Assembly (NCBI GenBank): GCA_016841445.1
Contig: JAENZD010000001.1
Coordinates: 1,426,001 to 1,490,000, forward strand
DNA length: 64,000 nt
Reading direction: 5' to 3'
From: Anaerolineaceae bacterium
GTDB taxonomy: Bacteria; Chloroflexota; Anaerolineae; Anaerolineales; Anaerolineaceae
Shown: piece by piece, positions 1 to 10,200 of the stretch
Layout: each line of letters opens with the position of its first letter
Position numbering within the stretch: the first letter of the stretch is position 1
Position numbers and translations under genes: made by a program
Notes under the pieces: model-generated
Told to the model about the DNA's origin: nothing
The model's input: only the letters and a program-made list of their open reading frames with translations
Database searches by the model: none

Positions 1-2
1 TG

Positions 3-692
3 ATCGTGCTTATGGCACAAATGGGATCTTTCATTCCAGCAGAAAAGGCGAAAATTGGTTTGGTAGACCGCATCTTTACCCGGATCGGCGCCCAGGATGA
101 GATCCATGCCGGGCAATCAACATTCATGGTTGAGATGATCGAGGCGGCCAATATCCTGCATCATGCCACCCCGCGCAGCTTACTCATCCTGGATGAGATT
201 GGTCGTGGTACAAGCACTTATGATGGTGTTTCGATCGCTTGGGCGATGGTTGAATTCATTCACAGCCATCCTGAATTGAAATCTTACACTTTATTTGCCA
301 CCCATTACCATGAATTGACCCAACTGGCTGACCTGCTCCCAGGTGTACGAAACTATAATGTCGCAGTTTCCGAATCCGATGGTCGGGTCGTATTTCTGCA
401 TAAAATCATCCCCGGCGGAGCTGATCGTTCCTACGGCATCCATGTAGCACAAATCGCAGGCCTTCCCAAACCTGTTATCCAGCGCGCCAATGAGATACTC
501 AAACAGCTGGAAGACTCCTCAGGCACAACGCTGAAAATGGAAGAAACGATGCAGCAGCAATTAGCCTTATTCCCGGAAAATAATGCCCTTCTGGAAGCAT
601 TTAAGGACCTGGACATCAACAGCCTGACACCGATTGAAGCACTCAACTTGCTTTACGATTGGAAACGTCGTTTCCTAAGCGACAACCAGTAA
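3..692 (+). CDS. mutS: DNA mismatch repair protein MutS, C-terminal part (5' end outside window)
   Basis: This is the ATPase end of MutS, which binds mismatched DNA and recruits the rest of the repair machinery. The reading frame is open to the left edge, and the first residues ([13 protein letters not shown]) are internal to the family, so the GTG at 6 is not a true start. Visible motifs are the signature region with STFMVEM, the Walker B segment [12 protein letters not shown], and the switch histidine in FATHYHEL. The C-terminal helical dimerisation part follows, ending in [10 protein letters not shown]. Only about 229 of the usual 850-900 residues lie in the window. Identification is firm. 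Confidence 0.96.
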   Translation: MVLMAQMGSFIPAEKAKIGLVDRIFTRIGAQDEIHAGQSTFMVEMIEAANILHHATPRSLLILDEIGRGTSTYDGVSIAWAMVEFIHSHPELKSYTLFATHYHELTQLADLLPGVRNYNVAVSESDGRVVFLHKIIPGGADRSYGIHVAQIAGLPKPVIQRANEILKQLEDSSGTTLKMEETMQQQLALFPENNALLEAFKDLDINSLTPIEALNLLYDWKRRFLSDNQ

Positions 693-808
693 ATATCCTA
701 AAATTTTTCCTATATATTAGAGTCAAATTTCCTTATGCAAGTTTTGTTTACCGCTTCATTTATGGTAATAATTAATTATGTAAATGACCAATATTAAAAA
801 GGTGGCAT

Positions 809-1153
809 ATGCCTGATCTAACCCTGCAGAAATGCGTACCGTGCGAAAGTGGCGCACCAGCCCTGACAGAAGAGGAAATTGAGGATTACCGAAAGGATGT
901 TCCGAGATGGAAAGTGCTTGAGATTGAAGGGGTCAAACGTCTCAAGCGAAGGTTCTCCTTCGAAGATTTTGCCCAAGCGTTAAAATTCACCAATAAAATC
1001 GGTGAGATCGCAGAAGAACAGGACCACCATCCGCTAATTAAACTGACCTGGGGAAGGGTTACCATCGAATGGTGGACACATGCTGTTGATGGACTGCATA
1101 AGAACGACTTCATCATGGCAGCAAAGACGTCCCAAGCTTTCGAAAACTTCTAA
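809..1153 (+). CDS. 4a-hydroxytetrahydrobiopterin dehydratase (PCD/PhhB family)
   Basis: The family dehydrates 4a-hydroxytetrahydropterin to recycle pterin cofactor after aromatic amino acid hydroxylation. The 114-residue protein carries the family signature EEQDHHPLI followed at the right spacing by W, the WWTH block and a downstream Asp. It has a short N-terminal extension with two cysteines (KCVPCESG), often seen in longer members. AAGGTGG sits 6-7 bases before the ATG. No aromatic amino acid hydroxylase is seen in the window, so the real pterin substrate here is unknown; in some bacteria such proteins serve molybdopterin or other pathways. Confidence 0.9.
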   Translation: MPDLTLQKCVPCESGAPALTEEEIEDYRKDVPRWKVLEIEGVKRLKRRFSFEDFAQALKFTNKIGEIAEEQDHHPLIKLTWGRVTIEWWTHAVDGLHKNDFIMAAKTSQAFENF

Positions 1154-1303
1154 CTTCTCACGTTATCGCTTATAGCAAGAAAATCAATACAAACGTAGAG
1201 GGAATTGCTGGTCAGTCGACCAGTTCGACCAATTGTGTCTTGAGTTATGATTTCATTTATCGATCAAACATCAACACAAATTAGGATGAAAGGTCTTCAC
1301 TAA

Positions 1304-1492
1304 ATGAACCAAGATAAAAAACAAAAAACTTCTTATGTGGGTTTAGGAATCATTTTTGGCGTTCCATTTGGTTTTCTACTCGGCCTTCTGCTTTTCCCAG
1401 ATAATCCAGCCGCAGGCATAGGCATCGGCATAAGCCTCGGGATTATTATTGGGGCTATCATGGATGCTCAAAAAGGGAAAATAAACAATTAA
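1304..1492 (+). CDS. small two-helix membrane protein, unknown function
   Basis: A 62-residue protein with a charged N-terminus (MNQDKKQKT) and two hydrophobic segments, about residues 11-29 and 34-52. The second is a glycine-zipper-like run (AAGIGIGISLGIIIG). It ends in a basic tail. Small glycine-rich membrane proteins of this shape are common but functionally undefined. AGGATGAAAGG lies upstream of the ATG, a plausible but not ideal ribosome site. The gene stands alone between the pterin dehydratase and the convergent phosphatase. Confidence 0.55.
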   Translation: MNQDKKQKTSYVGLGIIFGVPFGFLLGLLLFPDNPAAGIGIGISLGIIIGAIMDAQKGKINN

Positions 1493-1657
1493 TTGGTTTG
1501 AAAGTTGAAACATAAGCAATTGAAATCTTCCCACCTTAGTCTTCTCACAGTGAAAAAGTATTCTCAAAGTCAGCACAATAAGATTCGCAACTATGAGATT
1601 CATCAGCAATCTGTATGGTAAATTATCTTCAATTCCTGGATAACTAAAATAAAATTT

Positions 1658-2314
1658 TCAGGATTCTTCTTCATCATCCATGTTAAAATTACTGACAGCT
1701 AAATGAGTGAAATCATTCAAACCCCATACAACCCATTTATGTTTCTCGGGTTCATAATAAACCGTTGCATAAGCTGTGTTCACAAACCTGAAATGAATGC
1801 CCTGACCGCTCGCCTGAGGTGTCATACCAAAAACAACATGCAGCGCTTGATTCAATATTCCGCCATGTGAGACAACCAGATAACGAGCAGGCGGTCGCTT
1901 TAAGATGCTGTGGATAGCTTTACCAGCCCTGAGGTAAAGTGCCCAATTCCCTTCTCCAGTTTCTGCCATTGTATCGTAAGGTGTGAAGAATTCCGGTTTG
2001 GGATATACATCATCCGCTTCTTCCCGTTTCACACCGGTCAGCATGCCCATATCCCGCTCACTCCAATCCGGGTCATTCAGTAAAGGGAGTTTAATTTCAC
2101 GAGAGATCATCTCTGCTGTTTCTTTAGCCCGCAGCAATGGGCTGGTGACGACCTGGTCGATCTTGGTACCGTCAACCCGCCACCGGGAAATTAACCGTTT
2201 CACCTGGATCACGCCGCGTCGGGTCAGCGGAAAATCTTCCTGGCCCTGGTAATAACCCTCAGCATTTCCGACCGACTCAGCGTGTCGAAGCAAAATGATT
2301 TTATAAAAGTTCAT
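1658..2314 (-). CDS. histidine phosphatase family protein (phosphoglycerate mutase-like)
   Basis: A 218-residue member of the histidine phosphatase superfamily. The catalytic RHAES motif is at residues 10-14, where the His is phosphorylated in the family. The second conserved His is in VVSHGGIL near residue 150, and the acid Glu region is around SERDMGMLTG. Substrates in this family range from phosphosugars to alpha-ribazole phosphate and nucleotides; nothing in the neighbourhood picks one. It is transcribed away from the small membrane protein, alone or with fmt behind it upstream (about 150 bases apart). Superfamily is sure, substrate is not. Confidence 0.88.
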   Translation of the reverse strand: MNFYKIILLRHAESVGNAEGYYQGQEDFPLTRRGVIQVKRLISRWRVDGTKIDQVVTSPLLRAKETAEMISREIKLPLLNDPDWSERDMGMLTGVKREEADDVYPKPEFFTPYDTMAETGEGNWALYLRAGKAIHSILKRPPARYLVVSHGGILNQALHVVFGMTPQASGQGIHFRFVNTAYATVYYEPEKHKWVVWGLNDFTHLAVSNFNMDDEEES

Positions 2315-2466
2315 TCTTTATCCTTACTGGCTTAATCTGTTCAACTGAGTTCCGCCTGCTCGGGCTTGAGATAGCAATGATCAGGTTCATTATGTTCCAC
2401 ATAAATGGATTTACTCGCACACCTCAAAACGCATTAACCCTTGAGAAATCATGCGCAAATCAATTT

Positions 2467-3396
2467 TTATTTTACATCTTCCTCTTCATCAATCCAATTC
2501 TTTGCGCCATTCAGAAATGCCTCACCTGAAACACGGGACTTGCCTTCCATTTGAACTTCATCCAATACAAGCAATCCACGAACTGTTCCCCAAGCAGGCA
2601 GGCCATCAACCACGTACCTGCCGCCATGTTTTAAGCTTTCGCTGCCCTCAACATGCGCCTGATAAACTTTCAATCGTGTACAATCAAAAAATTGATATGT
2701 TCCCGGCCAGGGGTTGAAAGCCCGCACTTTTCGAGTCAGGAAATCAGCCGGTTGGGAAAACTCAAGCTGCCCATCTGATTTGTTCAATTTTGGCGCGTAG
2801 GTCGCTTTTTCATCCTCTTGGGGTTGGGGTATTATTTCACCATTGAAATACAGCGGCAAAGTTTTGACCAATAAACCTGCACCGAGCTGCGCCAGCCTGT
2901 CTGAAAGTTCTCCTGCCGTCATATCCATTGGTATTGAGACGGCATCCTGGCTGAGAATTTGCCCTGTATCCAGTCCCTTATCCATTTTCATGATCGTTAC
3001 TCCCGTAACATCATCATACAAAATTGCGGATTGGATTGGTGCAGCACCACGCCAGCGGGGGAGTAAGGATGCATGGACATTTACACACCCAAATTTCGGC
3101 AGCGTTAGCACATTGTCTCTTAAGATTTGACCAAAGGCAGCAACAACGATCACATCAGGGTTCCAATTTTCCAGGATTTCCAGGGCTGTTGGATCCTTCA
3201 ATGATTTTGGCTGGATGACCGGCAGCCCTAATGCTTCAGCCATGACTTTAACATCGGGCGGTCTTAGCCGTTTCCCTCGGCCAGCAGGACGGTCAGGCTG
3301 GGTGACAACGCCGACAACATTAAAATGCTGATATAGGACTTCCAGCGTTGGAAGAGCAAAATCCGGCGACCCCATAAATACGATACGATTTTTCAT
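2467..3396 (-). CDS. fmt: methionyl-tRNA formyltransferase
   Basis: Formylates initiator Met-tRNA using 10-formyl-THF. The 309-residue length is normal. The N-terminal Rossmann-type domain starts RIVFMGSPDFALP. The catalytic block is visible as VNVHASLLPRWRGAAPIQ (formyl-THF-binding Asn/His region), followed by GVTIMKMDKGLDTGQIL. The C-terminal OB-fold carries RAFNPWPGTYQ, typical of Fmt. The start ATG gives the usual MKNRIVFMGSP opening. Upstream is the divergent DUF4870 gene. Very secure. Confidence 0.96.
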   Translation of the reverse strand: MKNRIVFMGSPDFALPTLEVLYQHFNVVGVVTQPDRPAGRGKRLRPPDVKVMAEALGLPVIQPKSLKDPTALEILENWNPDVIVVAAFGQILRDNVLTLPKFGCVNVHASLLPRWRGAAPIQSAILYDDVTGVTIMKMDKGLDTGQILSQDAVSIPMDMTAGELSDRLAQLGAGLLVKTLPLYFNGEIIPQPQEDEKATYAPKLNKSDGQLEFSQPADFLTRKVRAFNPWPGTYQFFDCTRLKVYQAHVEGSESLKHGGRYVVDGLPAWGTVRGLLVLDEVQMEGKSRVSGEAFLNGAKNWIDEEEDVK

Positions 3397-3525
3397 AAAT
3401 CCAATTTTAGCACATCAAAACAACAAACTATTTAGGAATTTGTTTTTCTTAAATGATTAATGATAGAATTATTCGTGAGGTGCTGCCAATCATTATGTTT
3501 CACTAGATTATACGGAGATAAAACA

Positions 3526-3894
3526 ATGACAGATCAAAATTATGAGCAAAAGTTTAATGATCCAAACATTACAAGCGAGGATAAAACATGGGCGCTGCTG
3601 TCTTATCTTTTTGGGATCATCTTTCCAATTATCATCCTGCTGATGGAGGATAAAAAGAATAGGCCGTTCCTCAAAGCCCATTATCCTCAGGCATTGGCTT
3701 ACTGGATAGTTGTAGGCATTCTAAGTGCAATCCTGGGTTTGGTCACATTCTTCATAGCCGGCGCAGGCGGCATTTGCATAGGTCTTGTGGCTCAAGTTCT
3801 AGCAATCATCTGGGGGATCAAAGCCTATAATGGTGAATATGTCAACATCCCTGTGATCACCGATTTTGTCAAAAAGCAAGGCTGGGCTGATTAA
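3526..3894 (+). CDS. DUF4870 domain membrane protein
   Basis: A ~122-residue membrane protein matching the DUF4870 pattern: an N-terminal WALLSYLFGIIFPII helix, the charged loop EDKKNRPFLKAHYPQAL, and two more hydrophobic helices (about residues 58-80 and 84-105). I chose the ATG at 3526 because GGAG sits 8 to 10 bases upstream; the longer frame from 3460 adds residues with no hydrophobic or conserved character. Function is unknown for the family. The gene ends in a good intrinsic terminator. Confidence 0.85.
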   Translation: MTDQNYEQKFNDPNITSEDKTWALLSYLFGIIFPIIILLMEDKKNRPFLKAHYPQALAYWIVVGILSAILGLVTFFIAGAGGICIGLVAQVLAIIWGIKAYNGEYVNIPVITDFVKKQGWAD

Positions 3895-3955
3895 TTAATT
3901 TTTTTTTTGCCGTGAATGAAAATTCTAGATAAACTTTCTAGATAACCTAAATTGA

Positions 3956-3992
3956 TTAAGCCATCTGGATGAGAACCCAAGATGGCTTTTTA
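3956..3992 (+). terminator. intrinsic terminator after the DUF4870 gene
   Basis: A 9-bp perfect stem, AAGCCATCT at 3958-3966 with AGATGGCTT at 3980-3988, encloses a 13-base loop and runs into a T tract. Confidence 0.75.
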
Positions 3993-4185
3993 ATAGTTTT
4001 TCCATTCATTTTCGTGGTTTATCCTTTAGGAGAAGTGTTCCAACTGGGTCATTCAATTTGACAAAAGACCTACAATAATAGATAGCTAAAAAATAACAAA
4101 GTAATAATTTTTCTTAATTCATCACAGTAAATTAGTGCCAAGTTCAAAAGATCATTGAATTAAACGTATCGAAGGATAAGTCATT

Positions 4186-4431
4186 ATGTTGAAAATCAGA
4201 ATATATGGGACCGCTTGGTGTGGCGATTGCAGGCGAGCCTTGCGGATCCTCAACGAAAGAAAAATTGATTTTGAATGGTTTGATATTGGTCGCGATTCCC
4301 TGGCGGAAAAAATAGTTAAAGAGATCAACCACGGCAACAGGAGTGTTCCTACAATCATATTCCCGGACGAGACGATCCTCGTTGAACCCTCGAACAGTGC
4401 GTTGAATCATAAATTAGATTCACTTGAATAA
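4186..4431 (+). CDS. glutaredoxin/mycoredoxin-like thiol oxidoreductase
   Basis: An 81-residue single thioredoxin-fold domain. The active site is C12-G-D-C15 in the context TAWCGDCRRA, and the cis-proline is in SVPTIIF. This matches the NrdH/mycoredoxin branch, which reduces disulfides or mixed disulfides of low-molecular-weight thiols. The CGDC pair differs from the CPYC of classical glutaredoxins and resembles the CGxC/CxxC variants of mycoredoxins. It is convergent with the sigma factor pair at 4480-5396, so a redox link is possible but unproven. Confidence 0.85.
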   Translation: MLKIRIYGTAWCGDCRRALRILNERKIDFEWFDIGRDSLAEKIVKEINHGNRSVPTIIFPDETILVEPSNSALNHKLDSLE

Positions 4432-4479
4432 AGATTTTTTTTTGGATTCTTAATAAGAGAAATTTACTCTCCAATAATT

Positions 4480-4722
4480 TCAATCATTCTTTTCAAAAAA
4501 GCGTCTGCCGATCAAGAAAGTAATTAATCCGACGAGCAAACCGATCGCGATGGTCAATAACTTATAGGCAAGCCGTTTTTGTCGGCGGTAAACGGGTGAA
4601 TCAACCAACCGGTCCCGAAGCTGACCTACAAACCCCTGGTCAGGACTGACTGGCCTCAAATCTGTTTTGAGAGCTTGCTCAAGTTTTCTAAGTGAAAAAT
4701 CTGAAGAATTAGTATTTAGCAT
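4480..4722 (-). CDS. small single-pass membrane protein, possible anti-sigma partner
   Basis: An 80-residue protein with a soluble N-terminal part (residues 1-45, containing LRPVSPDQGFVGQLRDRL) and one membrane helix near residues 51-71, ending RRFFEKND. It follows the ECF sigma gene in the same direction with a 119-base gap. A cytoplasmic segment plus one C-terminal helix next to an ECF sigma gene suggests a membrane-anchored regulator of that sigma factor. I do not see a zinc-type HxxxCxxC motif, so the anti-sigma role is inference from position and topology. Confidence 0.55.
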   Translation of the reverse strand: MLNTNSSDFSLRKLEQALKTDLRPVSPDQGFVGQLRDRLVDSPVYRRQKRLAYKLLTIAIGLLVGLITFLIGRRFFEKND

Positions 4723-4841
4723 GATCGGATTCCCTCTAAATTTATTGTGTCTTTTTCAGAATATAAAATTGATTGATCTGAAACAGCTTTTGTTTCATTT
4801 CAACTAAATCAAAATTGTTGTTTATTAGCATTGATTTTCCT

Positions 4842-5396
4842 TTATTCATCAGAGTCCATCTTTCCACGAAGTTCTATCAATGTTCGATGATATAAGCTCT
4901 TGATAGCACCTTCACTTTTGCGCAGGATCTGACCAATTTCTGCGTTAGAAAGCTGGTCCACAAACTTCAGGATGATCAATTCCTGCCGGTTCGGTGCCAG
5001 CTCCCGGATAACCTCCAGCAAATCTTCAACTTCCTGATTTTTGACAATCCGCTTTTCCGGTTGTAAATCCTTTTGGGTTAATGCATTCCCTGGCACATTA
5101 TCCAATGAAATCTCTTGTGTTTTTGACCGGTCACGATGGTAATTGGCAACCAGGTTGTGCGCTATCCGGTAAAGCCATGCTGAAAAGGGTAAGCCCATAT
5201 GCTTATAGCGGCTGATATGGTCCATCGCCTTGAAAAAGACCTTACCGGTAAGATCCTCTGCATCATGCACGCTGCCGGTGCGATAGTAAATATAGTTATA
5301 GATTCGCTCAATATAGCGCTTATACAACTCACCAAAAGCGACAGGGTCAGTTTTCGCAGCGTTGATCAGGGCAATCTCTTCAGTGGATTGACTCAA
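4842..5396 (-). CDS. ECF-type RNA polymerase sigma factor
   Basis: A 184-residue sigma-70 family protein of the extracytoplasmic function type. Region 2 spans roughly residues 25-90 (DAEDLTGKVFFKAMDHI ... FSAWLYRIAHNLVANYHRD). Region 4 spans about 125-180 and has the helix-turn-helix block LSNAEIGQILRKSEGAIKSLYHR. No region 3 is present, as expected. It would direct polymerase to a small regulon, probably controlled by the membrane protein encoded just downstream. What signal it answers is not visible. Confidence 0.92.
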   Translation of the reverse strand: MSQSTEEIALINAAKTDPVAFGELYKRYIERIYNYIYYRTGSVHDAEDLTGKVFFKAMDHISRYKHMGLPFSAWLYRIAHNLVANYHRDRSKTQEISLDNVPGNALTQKDLQPEKRIVKNQEVEDLLEVIRELAPNRQELIILKFVDQLSNAEIGQILRKSEGAIKSLYHRTLIELRGKMDSDE

Positions 5397-5494
5397 TTTT
5401 TACCTTTGACTGTCTGGTTTAATTAACAACGTTTCACAATAAAAGTCACGCATCTTCTCTTAATTTATCATACTAATCCATGGAATGCCAATTC

Positions 5495-6244
5495 TTACGA
5501 AAATAGTTCTGGTGTCATAACCAATGAGGAATGACTTTTCTTGATTGGTAAATAAAAGGGAAACACGTCGGCATTAACACTCAGGTTGATATCTTCCTGG
5601 CGTAAATACTTATTTTTTCCACTCATGAAAGACTGCCCTACTGTAGACTTCCAAACTCGTTGTGTAAAGATGTCTGGGTCCGCACGTTCGTTCCGGATCA
5701 AAGCTTCAATGTATTCGCCACACGCTTGATCTTCATCACCATCTCGTCCCGGGAATGCCCCGGTTATTAGGAATGTGACGATTTGATTATCCTGCCTTCG
5801 CAGATAATTTACTGTAGCTCTCGCGACAACAAAAGAAGCAGCTAATATTTGATCAGCACGTTTACAGTTGATGATCCCCTGGGTCCCGGCGCTCGACCTC
5901 TGGATTATGGTCTTTCCCTTGATATTGGCTTCTTTTATCTCTGCAGGTGAATTTCCATAATCGAAACCGGGGGGTTGAAACCCATCCACTTCTCCCATGA
6001 TCAACGAGTTGGGAACCTGTTTCTGGAGTCTAAATGCATCCTCAACATTTTTCACAGGCATTATTTTCGCTGCACCGCCAGAAAATGCATAAGCAGCAGT
6101 TGTGAAAGCCCTTAATACATCTATCACAACAACAATGCCCGAGGCCTGGTCAGCTTCATCCAATGAAAAATATCGAAATTCGGTCATAGTTAATCGACTG
6201 TTGCAGGAAAAGGAAAGGCGTTTTTTACAATCACTCAACATCAT
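5495..6244 (-). CDS. 2-phosphosulfolactate phosphatase family protein (ComB)
   Basis: About 230-249 residues of the ComB family, which dephosphorylates 2-phosphosulfolactate in coenzyme M type sulfonate metabolism; many bacterial members have no proven substrate. Recognisable blocks are VVVIDVLRAFTTAAYAFSGGA, MGEVDGFQPPGFDYGNSP, the IIQRSSAGTQG loop and the acidic stretch GRDGDEDQACGEYIE. Two starts are possible: ATG 6244, which has GGAA nearby, or the internal ATG at 6187, which begins closer to the family core. No other coenzyme M gene is near, so the physiological role is open. Confidence 0.85.
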   Translation of the reverse strand: MMLSDCKKRLSFSCNSRLTMTEFRYFSLDEADQASGIVVVIDVLRAFTTAAYAFSGGAAKIMPVKNVEDAFRLQKQVPNSLIMGEVDGFQPPGFDYGNSPAEIKEANIKGKTIIQRSSAGTQGIINCKRADQILAASFVVARATVNYLRRQDNQIVTFLITGAFPGRDGDEDQACGEYIEALIRNERADPDIFTQRVWKSTVGQSFMSGKNKYLRQEDINLSVNADVFPFYLPIKKSHSSLVMTPELFS

Positions 6245-6322
6245 TCACATTTCCAAGTATAATTGACGCCGTTTGACCCACTTGATTATACGGGATACTA
6301 CAAGCAAAAGTATAGGAGCAGC

Positions 6323-7165
6323 ATGGAACGAATTAGTTTCGACTTCACATCTAAGGATAAATTGGCATTATTTGGCAGGGCTTGGCTTTCTACAAATTCA
6401 AAAATTAAGGGTGTCGTTAACCTCATCCATGGTATTGGCGAGCACTCAGGACGTTATGAGCATGTTGGTGAAGCATTCACTGCAGCGGGATACCACCTTG
6501 CAGCATTCGATTTGCGCGGTCATGGGCTTTCTGATGGGAAAAGAGGCTTCTCTCCAAGCTGGGATCACTTGCTGGATGATATTGAATTATTTCTTGCAAA
6601 ATCACAAAATCAAATAGGCCAGGACCTTCCTCAATTCCTGTATGGGCACAGCTTAGGAGCGAACCTGGTCCTCAGTTATGGGCTGCGCAGGAAGCCAGAT
6701 CTCACTGGGGTTATCGCAACTGGACCATCTTTGAAACTTGCTTTTGAACCCCCAAAATTTAAACTCTTCCTGGGCAAAGTCCTGGCGAATGTTCTCCCAT
6801 CATTTTCAATGAGTAACGAATTGGAAACGGCGGCGCTATCACGTGATGCTGCAGTAGTCAAAGCTTATGAAGATGATGTGTATGTTCACGACAGGATCTC
6901 TGCTCGATTGGCAATGGACCTCTTTGCATCCGGACAATATGCTTTAGATCAAGCAGAGGACTGGCACCTACCACTTTTATTAATGCACGGGACGTGTGAC
7001 CGAATAAGTTTATATACAGCAACACAGCAATTTGCCAATCGCGGAAATGGATTTATTGATTTGGCCCTTTACGATGATTGTTATCATGAAATCCACAATG
7101 ACCTGGAGAAAGAAAAAGTCATCACTAAAATGATTGATTGGCTTGATCAAAAAATCAATAATTAA
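6323..7165 (+). CDS. alpha/beta hydrolase, monoacylglycerol lipase-like
   Basis: A ~280-residue serine hydrolase. It shows the oxyanion-hole block NLIHGIGEHSGRY, the DLRGHGLSDGKRG segment, the nucleophile elbow GHSLGAN, the acid in MHGTCDRI, and the catalytic His in DDCYHEIHNDLE. These are the marks of the monoglyceride lipase/lysophospholipase branch. The ATG at 6323 has AGGAG 5-6 bases ahead; a longer reading from a TTG at 6263 lacks support. The gene diverges from the ComB-like gene. The substrate is likely a lipid ester, but that is inferred from the family. Confidence 0.87.
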   Translation: MERISFDFTSKDKLALFGRAWLSTNSKIKGVVNLIHGIGEHSGRYEHVGEAFTAAGYHLAAFDLRGHGLSDGKRGFSPSWDHLLDDIELFLAKSQNQIGQDLPQFLYGHSLGANLVLSYGLRRKPDLTGVIATGPSLKLAFEPPKFKLFLGKVLANVLPSFSMSNELETAALSRDAAVVKAYEDDVYVHDRISARLAMDLFASGQYALDQAEDWHLPLLLMHGTCDRISLYTATQQFANRGNGFIDLALYDDCYHEIHNDLEKEKVITKMIDWLDQKINN

Positions 7166-7177
7166 ACCTTGCTCTCC

Positions 7178-7206
7178 TTGACCGGCTGAAACAGCAGGAA
7201 TAGAAT
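7178..7206 (+). promoter_or_regulatory. sigma-70-like promoter of the glyA-gcvT fusion gene
   Basis: TTGACC at 7178-7183 and TAGAAT at 7201-7206 are separated by 17 bases, each one mismatch or so from consensus. It would give a leader of about 50 bases before the ATG at 7264. Confidence 0.6.
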
Positions 7207-7263
7207 TAGTCTGTTAGAATTAGTACGGATACTCACCAAATCTCTCAGTCAAGGAGAAAATAT

Positions 7264-10200
7264 ATGCATCTGTCGCAACTACAAAAAGACCTGGAAAAAC
7301 TTGACCCAGGCCTTTTTGAATTAATACAACTGGAAGATGAACGCCAGGAAAGAAGATTGATCATGATCCCCAGCGAGAGTATTGCCTCAAAGGCAGTACG
7401 CCAAACGTTGGGATCATCGTTTACAAACGTATATGCTGAAGGCTATCCCCGGGAGGAAACAACAGGCTTCAGCGAAAAGGAATTATTCGACTATACGCAA
7501 ATGCTGGGCACCTACCGCCGCTACAGCGATCCTCGATATTATAAAGGTGTAGAGTATGTCGATGTCGTTGAAGCTCTGGCTAAAAGGCGCTGCCTGGAAG
7601 CTTTTGCTGCAAATGGATATTCCCCGGATGATTTATTTGTAAATGTTCAACCTCTATCCGGTGCACCGGCAAACAATGCGGTTTACACTGCATTTCTCTC
7701 TCCGGGAGACACCATCATGGGAATGAGCTTGCTGCATGGTGGTCATCTTTCACATGGTTCCTCTGTCAACCGTTCAGGGATGCTATATAATGCCCAGCAT
7801 TATTCAGTAGACTCCCAAACGGAATTAATTGATTACGATGCCGTTCTCGCAAAGGCTATTGAAACCAAGCCAAAAATCATCGTCGCAGGTTACTCCAGCT
7901 ATCCGTGGATGCCGGATTGGCAGAAGTTCCGTGAAATCGCAGACCAGGTGGGTGCTTTGCTGCTCACTGATATTTCACATATCGCAGGATTGATTGCCGC
8001 AGGTCAGGTTCCCTCCCCAGTTGGATTTGCACATATTATCACCTTTACAACCCATAAAACGCTCCTGGGGCCACGGGGCGCTTGCATCATCACCGCCAAC
8101 AAGAATCACGCCAAAAAGATTGATAAGGCTGTCTTCCCTGGTGAACAGGGCGGCCCCCACATCAATACCATTGCAGCCCTAGCGCTTTCATTCAAAATTG
8201 CGCAAACAGATACCTTTAAAGAGATTCAGAACCAGATCATAAAAAATGCTGTTGCATTCGCAGATCAGCTCCAGGCACGAGGTTTGCGGGTACCTTACAA
8301 CGGTACAGATACCCATATTACCCTTTTGGATTGCAAATCCATTAAATCGGATGATGGTGCATATCTCTCAGGTGACATGGGAGCACGGATTTTAGATATC
8401 GCAGGGATCGTTGCAAATAGAAACACCATCCCTGGTGACCGCTCCGCATTTTCCGCAACAGGTGTCCGCTTTGGCACCACATGGCTCACCCAGCGTGGCT
8501 TCAAGGAGGAAGACCTCCGAAAAGTTGCAGATATCATCGCTGATCTCTTCACAGGAACAACGCCCTATAATATGTCTGGCGGAAAATCACCAAAACGACG
8601 GGCTAAAGTTGATTTTAATGTCCTTGAAGATGCAAAATTACGGGTAAAAAGCCTGGCTGAAATTGCTGGGGATTACAAAGAGATAAAAGAATATCACGGA
8701 TATCCGCATTATTATGACATTTCGGATAATTCACCCTCCGAATGGACAAGTTACAGGATCAGCGGTGACCAGGTTCGCTTATTTCTTGCATATTCCCTCA
8801 CCAGCGATATCGAAGCTCTTTCTTCAGGAGAATCCCAACCAACAAAAATCAATACAACAAACGGTGATGTTTTAGGCCTCCTTGAATCCGAATCCCCAAC
8901 AAGCTTCATCCTGTCCGTACCCGGTGATCAGGCTGGCCTTACAAGTGCCTGGTTGAGGGATCTCTCAGACGGGTATATCAAATTTGACCAGGATCTCTTA
9001 AGAAGGATCCCCGGACCCATACGAATTGAACCAAGCTCTGCTGCTGACGCACAACCATCCAATATAAGCCCGGTGGGTACGGAAAAACCATATTATATCG
9101 GTCATGAAAATGATGCAATCACCGGTAAAGAATTGCCGGTTTTCAAATGGGATCCAGAACCCGATGGAACACTTTATAAAACACCGCTAAATGAAACCCA
9201 CAGGCAGATGGGCGCAAAGATGGTTCCCTTCGCCGGGTGGGATATGCCTGTCTGGTATACCTCGGTGCTCGAGGAGCATATGGCCGTACGTGAGGCGGCT
9301 GGATTATTCGATGTGACTCACATGGGCGTCTTCCAGACAGAAGGTCCTGACTCAGGCATGTTCCTAGATAGCGTCTGCGGCAATGACATTAGTGGTTTGG
9401 AAATTGGTGAATCATGCTACACACACTTCCTGGACCAGGACGCCAATGTGCTCGATGATCTCCTGGTTTACCGCAGAGGTAAGCAAAAATTCCTCGTTGT
9501 GGTGAACGCGTCCAATGATCTTAAAGATTGGACCTGGTTGAACGCTGTTCGGGAAGGAAAAATCCGGATCGACAATGATAAGCCCTGGGCTGTCGCTTTT
9601 GGTAGAAATGTCACCCTGCGTAACCTGCGTGACGTACAAGCTGGTGCAGATATGCGTGTTGACATCGCCCTCCAGGGGCCGAAATCCCGTGACATACTTC
9701 TTAAATTGGAAGGCTCCCAAAAGGATCAAGAAGCGATCCTGGGATTAGCATGGGCACAGCTCTGTGAGGTTAAACTGAATGGTATTCCTTTGGTTGTTTC
9801 CCGTACGGGTTATACCGGTGAACGCATGGGGTTTGAACTCTTTGTCCATCCGGAACAAGCCATAAAACTCTGGGAAGACCTTCTCGCTGTCGGTGAAACA
9901 CTCGGGATCAAGCCTTGTGGCTTAGGTGCTCGTGATTCTCTTCGAACTGAAGCGGGGCTGCCGCTCTACGGCCATGAGATGGGCGGATTGCTCAACCTCG
10001 GTGTCGGAGAAGCAGGTTTTGGTAGATTCGTTAAAACGTATAAACCCTGGTTCATTGGAAGAAATTCGTTCCTCACTCAAGAAGAGGAAAAAGTAGGCGG
10101 TGTTGTCCGCTTCCGATTTGACGAAAAACGTACCCGGATGGCTCACCTCGGTGATCCGGTTATGGATGAGCGCGGAAAAGTAATCGGAACTGTTACCAGC

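Noticed and set aside
1208-1223. CTGGTC-AGTC-GACCAG palindrome before the small membrane protein gene
   Set aside because: A short 6-bp stem with partial echoes nearby; too little to call an operator.
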